A stretch of DNA of 64,000 nucleotides from Enterobacter kobei (GCF_001729765.1 NZ_CP017181.1:2976001-3040000), one strand, 5' to 3'. Positions 25,566-35,639 are shown, counted from the stretch's first letter. The notes: generated by a model not told the origin, from the letters alone. Numbers and translations: made by a program.

Positions 25566-26465
25566 TCACATACCGATCTTAACCGGCAACCCCGACCGAC
25601 GTTCCAGCTCCGCTCCCGCGCCCTCGTTAATCAACTGTGTCCGCTGCGCGGCCGAAATGGGAAGAGGCACTTTCCGGGTTGACTCGAATTCCGCCCGATT
25701 GCGTGATAGCGGTTCGTGAACCTCCACCCACCGGCTACCGTCCGGCTCTGTCGTCACTTTAACGGGGCGATCGATAATCTGCACACGGATGCCCACGGGA
25801 ACATTATCGAAAAGATATTTGATATCGGCGTTACGCAGACGAATACATCCCTGGCTAACCCGTAGCCCGATACCGAAATTCGAGTTGGTGCCGTGAATCG
25901 CATACAGCCTGCCGATATATATCGCATACAGGCCCATCGGGTTATCCGGCCCGGCGGGCACGAAGGCCGGAAGCGTTTTCCCCTCTGCCGCATAGGCGCG
26001 CCGCGTATTCGGCGTCGGAGACCAGGTGGGCCCCTCCTGCTTACGCTCAACGGCCGTTACCCAGTTTCGCGGAGTTTCACGCCCGGCCTGACCGATGCCG
26101 ATGGGCAATACGTCAACGGTATTACTGCCCGGTGGATAATAGTAGAGACGCATTTCCGCCAAGTTAACGACAATCCCCTCGCGGACGGTGTCGGGCAAAA
26201 TCAGTTGCTGGGGGATCACCAGCCGGGTGCCGGACGTAGGCAGAAAAGGATCCACGCCCGGGTTTGCTTCCAGCATATTGCTTAGGCCCTGTCCGTAGCG
26301 CGCGGCAAACGCCTCCAGCGGTAGCGTATTGCGATCCGGCACGATGATGACCTGCGAGCTGCCCACCAGACGACTGCCCGTCGGTGGTAAGGGATAACTC
26401 ACCGCCTGCACGCTGTGGCTGATCAGTAATGCAGCAAGACAACCCAACACCTCTGTACGACGCAT
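25566..26465 (-). CDS. ldtA: L,D-transpeptidase LdtA (ErfK)
   Basis: A 299-residue periplasmic protein with a signal peptide (cleavage near SVQA-VSY), an N-terminal LysM-like part (residues about 38-85) and a YkuD catalytic domain. The catalytic motif is HGTN (H191) ... SQGCIRLRN (C207). LdtA attaches Braun lipoprotein to peptidoglycan through meso-diaminopimelate. The location after nac and the asn tRNA matches E. coli. Confidence 0.94.
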   Translation of the reverse strand: MRRTEVLGCLAALLISHSVQAVSYPLPPTGSRLVGSSQVIIVPDRNTLPLEAFAARYGQGLSNMLEANPGVDPFLPTSGTRLVIPQQLILPDTVREGIVVNLAEMRLYYYPPGSNTVDVLPIGIGQAGRETPRNWVTAVERKQEGPTWSPTPNTRRAYAAEGKTLPAFVPAGPDNPMGLYAIYIGRLYAIHGTNSNFGIGLRVSQGCIRLRNADIKYLFDNVPVGIRVQIIDRPVKVTTEPDGSRWVEVHEPLSRNRAEFESTRKVPLPISAAQRTQLINEGAGAELERRSGLPVKIGM

Positions 26466-26655
26466 CTTCCCTTCCTCAGTCGCTTCGCTATTTGTTAAGC
26501 ATAGCGTAGCCGTTTTGCATTACCCATCAGGAGATAAAATCAGTTTGCACAGGCTGCCTGTCGCGGTAGTCTCATAGGTTCCGTTTATATGACGGCTGCT
26601 ATGTGAGTGACCTTTTCTTATACCAATAATTAAAATCAGTATGGACAGGACAACT

Positions 26656-27969
26656 ATGGACTCCACCCTCATCTCCGAACGACCCGGCGAGGAGACCCCT
26701 TCGCTCAATCGTGCCCGTCGCGCCGCCCTCGGCAGCTTCGCGGGCGCCGTCGTCGACTGGTATGATTTTCTGCTCTACGGTATCACCGCCGCGCTGGTGT
26801 TTAACCGTGAATTCTTCCCCCAGGTCAGCCCCGCGATGGGCACCCTCGCCGCATTTGCCACCTTCGGCGTCGGGTTCCTGTTTCGTCCGCTTGGTGGGGT
26901 GATCTTCGGCCACTTCGGCGACCGGCTGGGCCGCAAACGTATGCTAATGCTTACCGTCTGGATGATGGGGATTGCCACCGCGCTGATTGGCATTCTCCCT
27001 TCGTTTTCCGCCATTGGCTGGTGGGCACCGATATTGCTGGTGATACTGCGCGCCATCCAGGGCTTCGCCGTAGGCGGCGAATGGGGCGGCGCGGCACTGT
27101 TATCCGTTGAGAGCGCACCGAAAAACCGGAAAGCGTTCTACAGCAGCGGCGTACAGGTGGGATATGGCGTGGGGCTGCTGCTGTCGACCGGGCTGGTGTC
27201 ACTCATCAGCCATTACACCACCGACGAGCAGTTCCTGAGCTGGGGCTGGCGCATTCCGTTTATCTTCAGCATCGTGCTGGTCATTGCCGCGCTGTGGATC
27301 CGTAACGGGATGGAGGAGTCGGCAGAATTCGAAAAGCAGCAGGAAAAGCCTTCCGTCAAAAAACGCCTTCCGGTTATGGAAGCCCTCGTCCGGCACCCTG
27401 GCGCTTTTCTGAAAATTATCGCCCTGCGCCTGTGTGAGCTGCTGACGATGTACATCGTCACCGCGTTTGCCCTGAACTACTCGACGCAAAATCTCGGTCT
27501 GCCGCGTGAGCTATTCCTGAATATTGGTCTGGTGGTCGGCGGGATCAGCTGCCTGACTATCCCCTGTTTCGCCTGGCTGGCGGACAGATTTGGCCGCCGT
27601 CGCGTCTATATCACCGGCGCGCTGATTGGTACCCTCAGCGCCTGGCCGTTCTTTATGGCGCTGGAGGCGCAGTCTGTGTTCTGGATTGTCTTCTTCGCCA
27701 TTATGCTCGCGAACATCGCTCACGATATGGTGGTCTGCGTACAACAGCCGATGTTTACCGAACTGTTTGGTGCGAGCTATCGCTACAGCGGCGCGGGTGT
27801 GGGCTACCAGGTTGCCAGCGTGGTCGGCGGCGGTTTCACGCCGTTTATTGCCGCCGCGCTGGTGACCTTCTCCGGGGGAAACTGGCACAGCGTGGCGATT
27901 TATCTGCTGGCTGGATGCCTGCTGTCAGCGGCGACGGCGCTACTGATGAAAGAGACGCGCCACAGCTGA
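26656..27969 (+). CDS. shiA: Shikimate:H+ symporter ShiA
   Basis: A 437-residue, 12-TM MFS protein of the metabolite:H+ symporter family, closely matching E. coli ShiA (RRAALGSFAGAVVDWYDFLLYG, GHFGDRLGRKRML, GFAVGGEWGGAALLSVE). It imports shikimate and probably dehydroshikimate. I chose the ATG at 26656 because AGGA precedes it by about 6 nt; an upstream ATG at 26641 would add five residues. Confidence 0.94.
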   Translation: MDSTLISERPGEETPSLNRARRAALGSFAGAVVDWYDFLLYGITAALVFNREFFPQVSPAMGTLAAFATFGVGFLFRPLGGVIFGHFGDRLGRKRMLMLTVWMMGIATALIGILPSFSAIGWWAPILLVILRAIQGFAVGGEWGGAALLSVESAPKNRKAFYSSGVQVGYGVGLLLSTGLVSLISHYTTDEQFLSWGWRIPFIFSIVLVIAALWIRNGMEESAEFEKQQEKPSVKKRLPVMEALVRHPGAFLKIIALRLCELLTMYIVTAFALNYSTQNLGLPRELFLNIGLVVGGISCLTIPCFAWLADRFGRRRVYITGALIGTLSAWPFFMALEAQSVFWIVFFAIMLANIAHDMVVCVQQPMFTELFGASYRYSGAGVGYQVASVVGGGFTPFIAAALVTFSGGNWHSVAIYLLAGCLLSAATALLMKETRHS

Positions 27970-28042
27970 TCTCCCTTTTGTTTCACAGGCGTGTGACATA
28001 CTATCGGGTAGAGTCGCACACCTGTGGAACAAGGAGACAGAG

Positions 28043-29497
28043 ATGAATAATAAGGGCTCCAGCCTGACCCCGGCTCAGGCGCTGGAAAAACTCGACGCAC
28101 TGTACGAACAGTCCGTCAACGCGCTGCGCAGCGCCATCAGCGAATATATCGAAACAGGGAAACTTCCCGACGAAAAGGCCAGAAGTGAGGGCCTTTTTGT
28201 TTATCCATCGCTCTCTGTGACCTGGGATGGCAGCGCCAGCACGACGCCAAAAACCCGCGCCTATGCCCGTTTTACCCACTCCGGCTGCTACAGCACCACC
28301 GTCACCCGCCCTGCACTGTTCCGCCCTTATCTTGAAGAGCAACTCACGCTGTTATACCAGGATTACGGCGCACACATTGCCGTAGAACCTTCACAGCATG
28401 AGATCCCGTATCCTTACGTGATTGACGGTTCGGCGCTAACCCTTGATCGTTCCATGAGCGCGGGACTGACCCGCCATTTCCCAACCACCGAGCTTTCACA
28501 GATTGGCGATGAAACGGCAGACGGGATTTATCACCCGGCAGAATTTTCTCCCCTCTCGCACTTTGATGCCCGCCGGGTGGATTTCTCGCTGGCACGCCTG
28601 CGCCACTACACCGGCACGCCCGCCGAGCATTTCCAGCCGTTCGTGCTGTTTACCAACTACACCCGTTACGTCGATGAGTTTGTCCGCTGGGGCTGCAGCC
28701 AGATCCTTGACCCGGAAAGCCCGTACATCGCGCTCTCCTGTGCGGGCGGGATCTGGATCACCGCAGAGACCGAAGCGCCCGAGCAGGCCATTTCCGACCT
28801 GGCATGGAAAAAGCACCAGATGCCTGCCTGGCACCTGATCACCGCCGACGGCCAGGGCATCACGCTGATCAACATCGGCGTGGGGCCGTCGAACGCCAAA
28901 ACCATCTGCGACCATCTGGCGGTACTGCGCCCGGACGTCTGGCTGATGATCGGCCATTGCGGCGGCCTGCGCGAAAGCCAGCTGATTGGCGATTACGTGC
29001 TGGCCCACGCCTACTTACGCGACGACCACGTTCTCGACGCCGTGCTGCCGCCAGACATTCCGATTCCGAGCATCGCTGAGGTGCAGCGCGCGCTGTATGA
29101 CGCCACCAAAGAGGTGAGCGGCATGCCCGGTGAAGAGGTTAAGCAGCGCCTGCGCACCGGTACGGTGGTCACTACCGATGACCGTAACTGGGAGCTGCGT
29201 TACTCCGCCTCCGCGCTGCGGTTCAACCTGAGCCGTGCGGTGGCGATTGATATGGAAAGCGCCACCATTGCCGCGCAGGGGTATCGCTTCCGCGTGCCTT
29301 ACGGCACCTTGCTCTGCGTGTCCGATAAGCCGCTGCATGGCGAAATCAAGCTGCCGGGTCAGGCCAACCGCTTCTATGAAGGGGCGATATCCGAACATCT
29401 GCAAATTGGCATTCGCGCCATTGATTTGCTGCGGGCGGAAGGTGACAAACTGCATTCCCGCAAGTTGCGTACCTTCAACGAGCCACCGTTCCGCTGA
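28043..29497 (+). CDS. amn: AMP nucleosidase
   Basis: A 484-residue protein, the same length as E. coli Amn. It hydrolyses AMP to adenine and ribose 5-phosphate and helps set intracellular AMP. An N-terminal Amn-specific domain is followed by a nucleoside-phosphorylase fold (LINIGVGPSNAKT, IGHCGGLRE, AIDMESATIAAQG). AAGGAG lies 8 nt before the ATG. It follows shiA, as in E. coli. Confidence 0.96.
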   Translation: MNNKGSSLTPAQALEKLDALYEQSVNALRSAISEYIETGKLPDEKARSEGLFVYPSLSVTWDGSASTTPKTRAYARFTHSGCYSTTVTRPALFRPYLEEQLTLLYQDYGAHIAVEPSQHEIPYPYVIDGSALTLDRSMSAGLTRHFPTTELSQIGDETADGIYHPAEFSPLSHFDARRVDFSLARLRHYTGTPAEHFQPFVLFTNYTRYVDEFVRWGCSQILDPESPYIALSCAGGIWITAETEAPEQAISDLAWKKHQMPAWHLITADGQGITLINIGVGPSNAKTICDHLAVLRPDVWLMIGHCGGLRESQLIGDYVLAHAYLRDDHVLDAVLPPDIPIPSIAEVQRALYDATKEVSGMPGEEVKQRLRTGTVVTTDDRNWELRYSASALRFNLSRAVAIDMESATIAAQGYRFRVPYGTLLCVSDKPLHGEIKLPGQANRFYEGAISEHLQIGIRAIDLLRAEGDKLHSRKLRTFNEPPFR

Positions 29498-29516
29498 TAA
29501 CTATTAAGGAAAATGC

Positions 29517-31289
29517 ATGTCAACCTCATCACCCTTAGCGGCCCTGCGCCGGTGGCTTCAGGAAAACCATCTCGACGGGATGATCGTCCCGCGCGCGGAT
29601 GCCTGGCAGAGTGAATACTGCGCGCCGTATGATGAAAAACTGGCCTGGCTGACGGGCTTTGACGGCTCGGCTGGCCTGGCGCTGGTTCTGAAAGACAAGG
29701 CGTTGCTGTTCGTCGACGGGCGCTATCAGGTGCAGGCCCGCGTTCAGGTCAACCTGGATGAGATTGAAATTCATCATCTGCACAATGAACCGCTGGCAGC
29801 ATGGCTGGCGGCAAACGTCGAGCCCGTCACGCGCATCGGTTTTGATCCACTGCTGATGACAAATACCGAGTTTACGCAACTTTCTGCCACGCCGTGTGAG
29901 CTCGTCCCGCTGAATGCCTCACCGTTTGACACGCTCTGGATCGATCGTCCTGCCGCACCGGCGGGGCCGATCCGTGAAATGCCGGTTGCGGTAAGCGGTG
30001 AAAGCAGCGAAGACAAACGTCAGCGCGTTGCCGCCGTGCTGGCCGCGAACAATGCTGATTATCTGGCGGTTACGCTGCCGGATAACATTGCCTGGCTGCT
30101 CAACGTACGCGGGTCAGATATCCCCACCAGCCCGGTACCGCTCTCTTTTGCCCTGTTGCGTCGCGACGGTCACGTGGAGTGGTTTGTTAACGACATTAAG
30201 CTCAGCGCCCTGCCCGAAGCCGTGCGTAACACGCTCGCCACTGCGCCACAGGACGCCTTTATCGAACGCTGCCGAGAAATTGCGGAAGGTAAACGAGTGA
30301 TGGTCGATGCCGATTCCGCACCGGTAGCCCTGCGCTTCGCCATTGAACCCCAGGGGGAGATCGTCTGGCAGACCGATCCGATCACCCTGCTGAAAGCCAC
30401 CAAAAACCCGGTCGAGCTGGCAGGGTATCGTGAATGTCATCACCAGGACGGCGCCGCGTGGGTCAACTTCCTGGCCTGGCTGAGCCGTGAAGTGCCGCGA
30501 CGTGAAGCGGCTGGGAATCCGTTAACCGAGCTCGAAGTACAGGCGCAACAGCTCGCGTTCCGTAAACAGCAGCCCGGCTTTATCGAGCAGAGCTTTGCGA
30601 CCATTTCCGCCTCTTCGAGCAACGCGGCGATGTGCCACTATCACTCCAGCGAGGCCAGCAACAAACCCATCGGCCACGATCATTTTTACCTGAATGATTC
30701 TGGCGGTCAGTACACTAACGGCACCACCGACGCCACGCGCACGCTTGCCTGGGGTCATGTTCCCCCGCAGCAGCGTATGCATTATACCGCCGTACTGAGA
30801 GGCTTTCTGTCGCTGATAACCCTGCAGTTCCCATCCGGCACACACGGGCATCAGCTGGACGCTTTCGCGCGACGTCCGCTGTGGGAAATGGGGCTGGATT
30901 ACGATCACGGAACGGGACATGGCGTGGGGCATCAGCTTCTTATCCATGAAAACCCACACCGCATCGCCAAAAAGGTTAACCCCTGGCCACTGGTGGCGGG
31001 CAATATCATGACCATTGAACCGGAGTATTATCTGGGCGGCAGCCACGGTATCCGCATTGAAAACCAGGTGGAAATTGTTGAAAGCCGCCCGGGGTTCTGC
31101 ACGTTTTCTTCGCTAACGCTGATCCCGATTGATTTAAGCCAGGTGGAATTGCAGCTGTTGACCGGGCAGGAAAAGCAGTGGCTGGATGAATATCATCAGC
31201 AGGTTCGCGAGGCGCTGTCACCGCTGGTGAATAGCGAGGCGCGTCCGTGGCTGATTGAGGCGACGGCGCCGATTAGTTTGGCTCGATAG
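29517..31289 (+). CDS. Xaa-Pro aminopeptidase, XPNPEP1-like M24B
   Basis: A 590-residue three-domain enzyme: two creatinase N-terminal-like domains and a C-terminal pita-bread fold. The dinuclear metal ligands are visible as D394 (YLNDSGGQY), D405 (TTDATRT), H468 (HGTGHGVGH), E501 (TIEPEYY) and E515 (RIENQVE). It removes the N-terminal residue before proline. The long form is more like eukaryotic XPNPEP1 than the 440-residue PepP. It starts 19 bp after amn with AAGGAAAA as ribosome site, so it may be cotranscribed. E. coli K-12 lacks it at this locus. Confidence 0.9.
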   Translation: MSTSSPLAALRRWLQENHLDGMIVPRADAWQSEYCAPYDEKLAWLTGFDGSAGLALVLKDKALLFVDGRYQVQARVQVNLDEIEIHHLHNEPLAAWLAANVEPVTRIGFDPLLMTNTEFTQLSATPCELVPLNASPFDTLWIDRPAAPAGPIREMPVAVSGESSEDKRQRVAAVLAANNADYLAVTLPDNIAWLLNVRGSDIPTSPVPLSFALLRRDGHVEWFVNDIKLSALPEAVRNTLATAPQDAFIERCREIAEGKRVMVDADSAPVALRFAIEPQGEIVWQTDPITLLKATKNPVELAGYRECHHQDGAAWVNFLAWLSREVPRREAAGNPLTELEVQAQQLAFRKQQPGFIEQSFATISASSSNAAMCHYHSSEASNKPIGHDHFYLNDSGGQYTNGTTDATRTLAWGHVPPQQRMHYTAVLRGFLSLITLQFPSGTHGHQLDAFARRPLWEMGLDYDHGTGHGVGHQLLIHENPHRIAKKVNPWPLVAGNIMTIEPEYYLGGSHGIRIENQVEIVESRPGFCTFSSLTLIPIDLSQVELQLLTGQEKQWLDEYHQQVREALSPLVNSEARPWLIEATAPISLAR

Positions 31290-31299
31290 TGCGGCTTTT

Positions 31300-31369
31300 G
31301 CCGGATGGCGGCTTTGCCTTACCCGGCCTACGGAACAAGTAGGCCCGGTAAGCGCAGCGCCACCGGGCA
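31300..31369. repeat. REP/BIME element
   Basis: Two inverted REP-like units (GCCGGATGGCGGCTTTGCC...CGGCCTAC and GTAGGCCCGGTAAGCGCAGC...CGGGCA) lie between the aminopeptidase gene and the tRNA terminator. Confidence 0.8.
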
Positions 31370-31386
31370 ATACTTCCAGAGATTAA

Positions 31387-31420
31387 AAAGCAAAAAGCCT
31401 GCTTTAAAAGCAGGCTTTTT
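31387..31420 (-). terminator. Terminator of tRNA-Asn copy 3
   Basis: Read on the minus strand, the hairpin AGCCTGCTTTTAAAGCAGGCT is followed by a T-rich run (TTTTTGC). It is equivalent to the hairpins after the other asn tRNAs. Confidence 0.85.
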
Positions 31421-31425
31421 AAATT

Positions 31426-31501
31426 TGGCTCCTCTGACTGGACTCGAACCAGTGACATACGGATTAACAGTCCGCCGTTCTACCGACTGAACTACAGAGG
31501 A
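31426..31501 (-). tRNA. tRNA-Asn (GTT), copy 3
   Basis: Identical in sequence to the other three copies but on the minus strand, with CCA encoded at 31426-31428. Its promoter is TTGACA (complement of 31543-31548), a 17-bp spacer and TAATAT (complement of 31520-31525). The opposite orientation to copies 2 and 4 allows inversion between copies. Confidence 0.98.
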
Positions 31502-31604
31502 ATCGTGTGAACGGGGCGCATATTATCGATGCTCCCCCGGGATGTCAAAGGCAGAATGCAGATTTCCGATCGTTTGCCGATTTATTCTCCATTTCGCACA
31601 TTTG

Positions 31605-33086
31605 TCAGGCATTTTGTCGCGGATATTTCCATAGCCAGCGCCCGCTGACCATACGCCAGTAGAACAGCGCCCCGCGCACGGCCCAGTCAAGGAACATTCC
31701 CAGCCAGACACCCACCACGCCCCAGCCAAGTACCACACCTAACGTATAACCCGCCACAACCCGACATCCCCACATGCCGAGCATCGACACCCACATCGCA
31801 AAACGAGCATCACGCGCCCCTTTCAGACCCGCGGGTAGCACCCATGAGGCCGCCCAGATGGGCATAAACGCGGCATTGAGCCAGATAAGGATCTTAACAA
31901 CCTCTTTCACATCCTGTTCATGGGTATAAAACGCGGCCATCAGCCCGGCAAAGGGGGCGGTTCCCCAGGCGATCGCCGTTAGGCCAATCGTTGACAGCCA
32001 GAACACGTGGCGCAGCTGACGTTCCGCCTGGCCTATCTGCCCTTTCCCGAGCCGTTTGCCCGTGATGATGGTCGAGGCAGAACCCAGCGCGTTACCCGGC
32101 AGGTTAATCAGCGAGGCGATGGAGAAGGCGATAAAGTTACCGGCGATAACGTCGGTCCCCATACCGGCGACAAACATCTGCGTCAGCAGCTTACCGCCGT
32201 TAAACAGCACTGATTCAATACTGGCGGGAATACCAATCCCCATCACTTCCCAGATAATGGCGAAGTTAAAGGGTCGGAAGTAGCTTTTCAGCGTAAGGCA
32301 CAGCGAAGGCGTGATGCCCGTCATCAGCACCCCGATAATCGCCGCAGCACCAATGTAGCGAGAAATGGTTAGCCCCAGACCGGCACCGACGAACCCCAAC
32401 CCATCCCATGAAAACACGCCGTAGATCAGCACGCTGCTGATGATGATATTCAGGATATTCATCCCGCCGTTGATCAGCAGCGGGATTTTGGTGTTACCCG
32501 CCCCGCGCAGCGCACCACTGCCAATCAGCGCGATAGCCGCGGCCGGATAGCTTATGACGGTCATTTCGAGGTAGGTTAGCGCCAGGTCCTTCACCTCGTT
32601 CGTGGCTTCCCCGGCGACAACGTCGATAATCTCTTTACCGAAATAGTGGATCACCGCCGCCAGAACGATCGAAAAAATGGTCATGATCATCAGCGACTGG
32701 CGAGCCGCCTCGCGGGCCCGTTTGGGGTCAAGCTTGCCGAGGCTGAAGGCCACCACGACCGTTGTCCCAAGGTCGATAGCCGCGAAGAAGGACATCACCA
32801 CCATGTTGAAGCTGTCCGCCAGCCCAACCCCCGCCATCGCCTCTTTCCCCAGCCAGCTGACAAGGAAGGTGCTCAACACCCCCATGAGCAGTACGCAGGT
32901 ATTCTCCAGAAAGATAGGCACCGCAAGGGGGGTGATTTCACGCCAGAAGAGGACAAGATAGCTTTTACGTTTTGCGTACCAGGGCGTGCGCATGATCGCC
33001 TGGCGCAGAGGAGCAGTGACGTTCAAAATGGACCTTAGCGAGAAAAGTTGAAACTCCATTTCAAATGATGGGGGAGAAATGCTCAT
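31605..33086 (-). CDS. yeeO: MATE efflux transporter, YeeO/EmmdR
   Basis: A 493-residue, 12-TM multidrug and toxin extrusion protein. The MATE signatures SWLGKEAMAGVGLADS and GSGALRGAGNTKIP are present. It corresponds to E. coli YeeO (reported FMN/FAD and dipeptide exporter) and to EmmdR, a drug/H+ antiporter described in Enterobacter cloacae. It lies between two tRNA-Asn genes, as yeeO does in E. coli. The N-terminal start is uncertain; Met10 and Met32 are alternatives. Confidence 0.9.
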   Translation of the reverse strand: MSISPPSFEMEFQLFSLRSILNVTAPLRQAIMRTPWYAKRKSYLVLFWREITPLAVPIFLENTCVLLMGVLSTFLVSWLGKEAMAGVGLADSFNMVVMSFFAAIDLGTTVVVAFSLGKLDPKRAREAARQSLMIMTIFSIVLAAVIHYFGKEIIDVVAGEATNEVKDLALTYLEMTVISYPAAAIALIGSGALRGAGNTKIPLLINGGMNILNIIISSVLIYGVFSWDGLGFVGAGLGLTISRYIGAAAIIGVLMTGITPSLCLTLKSYFRPFNFAIIWEVMGIGIPASIESVLFNGGKLLTQMFVAGMGTDVIAGNFIAFSIASLINLPGNALGSASTIITGKRLGKGQIGQAERQLRHVFWLSTIGLTAIAWGTAPFAGLMAAFYTHEQDVKEVVKILIWLNAAFMPIWAASWVLPAGLKGARDARFAMWVSMLGMWGCRVVAGYTLGVVLGWGVVGVWLGMFLDWAVRGALFYWRMVSGRWLWKYPRQNA

Positions 33087-33215
33087 CCTGCAAAGTATTT
33101 TCCTGAAAAAGATGTGTGGATTTACAACAAACTGACGACAGATTCAGCAGTCAGTCGATTTTCTCTAAGATCAGGTTTGACAAAAGTTTTTTCGCCGCTA
33201 AGATAAGCCTCCACA

Positions 33216-33385
33216 ACGATTCCTCTGTAGTTCAGTCGGTAGAACGGCGGACTGTTAATCCGTATGTCACTGGTTCGAGTCCAGTCAGAGGAGCCAAATT
33301 TAAAAAGCCTGCTTTTAAAGCAGGCTTTTTGCTTTTCTGTGCCTGATAAAATTGTCAGGTGGCGGCTGCGCCTTACCCGACCTAC
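33216..33385 (+). repeat. 170-bp direct repeat of 25340-25509 (tRNA-Asn, terminator, REP)
   Basis: The segment from 5 bp before the tRNA through the terminator and the REP half matches 25340-25509 base for base without gaps, except for about two substitutions in the REP part. The terminator lies at 33306-33336 and the REP unit at about 33354-33385. Identity beyond the tRNA itself implies recent gene conversion or recombination between the loci. Confidence 0.85.
33221..33296 (+). tRNA. tRNA-Asn (GTT), copy 4
   Basis: The fourth identical 76-nt tRNA-Asn. The promoter is TTGACA (33177-33182), a 16-bp spacer and TAAGAT (33199-33204). It sits inside a 170-bp segment almost identical to that around copy 2. 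Confidence 0.98.
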
Positions 33386-33391
33386 TAAAAT

Positions 33392-33424
33392 AAAAAAGGC
33401 TCTCTGTCACCAGAGAGCCTTTTT
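33392..33424 (-). terminator. Terminator of tmaR/yeeX
   Basis: A strong stem AAGGCTCTCTG/CAGAGAGCCTT with a 4-nt loop and flanking A and T runs on both sides. It lies just after the tmaR stop (minus strand) and could work in both directions. Confidence 0.85.
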
Positions 33425-33439
33425 CACCATTCACTGCGA

Positions 33440-33775
33440 TTACTCGCTTTTTGCTTCGCCGTTTTTGATTTCGCCCATCACTTTCAGCTTTTTAGAGATA
33501 TCGCGACGCTCTTTGGACAGCTCAGCATTTTTGATGATGTAGTCATCCACGCGGTCTTCATAGTCGCTCTTCATGCTGGCGATGATGCCCTGAATAGCTT
33601 CAACGCTCATGCCTGGCTTGATGTAGTCGCTCAGGTTGTCGAGCAGCAGGACACGTTTCTGGTTGTCACGGATCTTCTTCTCAACGTCCTGGATTTCACG
33701 CTGCAGTTTGTTTTTGCGGCGGAACAGGCGGACGAATTCCAGAACATCCTGGAACGAAGGCTTGGTAGTTTCCAT
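33440..33775 (-). CDS. tmaR: PTS regulator TmaR (YeeX, DUF496)
   Basis: A 111-residue, mostly coiled-coil protein rich in Lys, Glu and Arg ([29 protein letters not shown]), matching YeeX/DUF496. In E. coli it was renamed TmaR: it forms polar clusters that sequester phosphorylated enzyme I of the phosphotransferase system and so tune sugar uptake. A single-gene unit with its own terminator. Confidence 0.93.
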   Translation of the reverse strand: METTKPSFQDVLEFVRLFRRKNKLQREIQDVEKKIRDNQKRVLLLDNLSDYIKPGMSVEAIQGIIASMKSDYEDRVDDYIIKNAELSKERRDISKKLKVMGEIKNGEAKSE

Positions 33776-33933
33776 TTTTACACCCCTGATAATGTGAGAT
33801 TCGGATTCGTTAAAGCAACCGTTGTATCAATAACCTTACTGACAGCGGCTGCGAATGACAATGACTATATCGTTTAACGCTATCATAACCCCAATTGCTG
33901 CTGAATCGAAGCAGCAGGCGTCACATCCGCGTT

Positions 33934-34992
33934 TTATTTGCGCAGCGCCCGGCAAATGAGGTGCGATAACAGTTCAAGCTGCCGAGCCAGTTCCAGGCTC
34001 AACCAGACATAGCCATGAATGGGCGTTTCCGCCACGTTATCACCCTGCCGCTCGCTAATAAGCGTTTTCAGCTCCGCCACAATGTCATTCAGACGCTCGC
34101 TGTTCGCCAGTATCGGCTGCGGGTTGCCTTCATAGAGCGCATGAGCGATGGTCAACAGGGTTTGCTGCGTCATCTGCTGTGTCTCTTTCAGCGTATGTGC
34201 GTTGAGCATCAGCAGATGGCTTGGGCGAGAAGCCCAGTGCGCGTTAATCTGCAGCTCAAGCATGCAGACCAGATTGCGGCTTACGGTCTGAATAGCCTCA
34301 AAAATCGCTTTCTGAATATGGGTCTCTTTGCTCGCGGGGGTAATCAGGCCGCGCATTTTGACCACGTCATTAAGGATGGTTTGCAGATGCTTTTCCAGCC
34401 GGGGGCGCTCAACCAGATTGGGGGAGAAACCGGCCTGGTAAACGCGGTTAAACGCGGTAACATAGCTGGCCATCTGGATACGCCAGTGCAAAAAAGCACG
34501 CTGCGGCCAGATGCCGGTAAACAGCATGGCAAGCAGCGAGCCCAGGATGACATCCCCGCTTCGCCAGAGCGCCGTAGTCATATCCCCGGCCGGTGCGCCG
34601 ACCACCACTGCAAGGGTGATACCAATCAGCAGCGCCTGATAGGGGCGTTTGCCCAACGCCAGCCAACCGCAGAGGAACATGGCCGCACCGCACCATGCCA
34701 GCATGACCGGAAATGAGATAAGCTCCAGCTTCAGGGCAATAAGCCCCAGCGCAGAGCCAAGAACGGTACCGCCGATCCGCTCGAAGGCGCGAGGAACAAC
34801 GTTCCCCCAAAATGAGATAGGCCCCATCACCACCACCAGCGTGATCAGCGGCCACGTCCCCTCCGGAACATCCAGCAGTCGGACCAGTATAAAGGTCAAT
34901 ACGAACGCCAGCGCAATGCGGCACCCATGCACCACGCGGTAATGTTTGTATAGACGAATTTCAAACGGCGTTAATGATTTGTCGGGACGCAC
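33934..34992 (-). CDS. yeeA: FUSC-family inner-membrane protein YeeA
   Basis: A protein of about 352 residues with an N-terminal cluster of TM segments (ALAFVLTFILVRLLDVPEGTWPLITLVVVMGPISFWG) and a soluble C-terminal part, matching E. coli YeeA. The related AaeB/FUSC proteins export aromatic acids; the YeeA substrate is unknown. I chose the GTG at 34992 (VRPDKSLTPFE) because it aligns with the E. coli start; the frame extends eight more codons to 35016. Confidence 0.88.
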   Translation of the reverse strand: MRPDKSLTPFEIRLYKHYRVVHGCRIALAFVLTFILVRLLDVPEGTWPLITLVVVMGPISFWGNVVPRAFERIGGTVLGSALGLIALKLELISFPVMLAWCGAAMFLCGWLALGKRPYQALLIGITLAVVVGAPAGDMTTALWRSGDVILGSLLAMLFTGIWPQRAFLHWRIQMASYVTAFNRVYQAGFSPNLVERPRLEKHLQTILNDVVKMRGLITPASKETHIQKAIFEAIQTVSRNLVCMLELQINAHWASRPSHLLMLNAHTLKETQQMTQQTLLTIAHALYEGNPQPILANSERLNDIVAELKTLISERQGDNVAETPIHGYVWLSLELARQLELLSHLICRALRK

Positions 34993-35084
34993 ACCCGCTC
35001 TCCAGCTACACGGCAAATCACAATTGTACTGTGTTTTCAGCCGGGCGGATCACACCTGGCTGAAAAACCCTTCATTTAGCAGGC

Positions 35085-35558
35085 TTAAGCCGTTTTGTGC
35101 TCTACCGCGATAAACATTTCGATATCCCAGTAACCGTCCGCGTTGCCATCATTGAGATAGCGTTCGAAGCAGGGTTTGAGCGCCATCTGATATTTATTGT
35201 CCTGCAACAGGGAATTGAAGAACTGATACCACGGTGTCGCAAAGTCGTAGTTTTCCACACGCGCCGTGGCCACGGCATAATCACCCGCCGCGATTTCCGT
35301 CATCATGACGCCTTCGCTGTTATCCGGGATAACAAAATCCTCCGGTACCGTAACGGCCGTATCACAGCGCAGTTTTTCCGCCGGGACCTCATCAGGATTA
35401 TCGTAGTAGACCGCCACCCACTCCAGCGGCTCAATGTGACGTCCGTCCACCCACATGACCAGCTGTTCAAATCCCTGCTTAACCGTTTTTTCCCACGGCC
35501 CAACAAGATGAAAACCCGCAATCTTACGCTTCTGTTGCTGCTTGATGCTGTAGTCCAT
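35085..35558 (-). CDS. sbmC: DNA gyrase inhibitor SbmC (GyrI)
   Basis: A 157-residue protein, the same length as E. coli SbmC, of the GyrI-like/SOUL fold ([44 protein letters not shown]). It protects gyrase from microcin B17 and CcdB. The ATG at 35558 follows a strong GGAGGC site; the 11-codon upstream extension has no support. A LexA box overlaps the promoter, so it is SOS-induced. Confidence 0.94.
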   Translation of the reverse strand: MDYSIKQQQKRKIAGFHLVGPWEKTVKQGFEQLVMWVDGRHIEPLEWVAVYYDNPDEVPAEKLRCDTAVTVPEDFVIPDNSEGVMMTEIAAGDYAVATARVENYDFATPWYQFFNSLLQDNKYQMALKPCFERYLNDGNADGYWDIEMFIAVEHKTA

Positions 35559-35573
35559 ACTGCCTCCGCTTAT

Positions 35574-35593
35574 TACTGTATATTTATACACTA
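35574..35593. promoter_or_regulatory. LexA box of sbmC
   Basis: TACTGTATATTTATACACTA differs from the LexA consensus TACTGTATATATATACAGTA at two positions. It lies about 15 bp upstream of the sbmC start codon. Confidence 0.9.
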
Positions 35594-35639
35594 TAAAACA
35601 GGAACAATATTATCGGCAAACGAGGAGTGTTTATTATGT

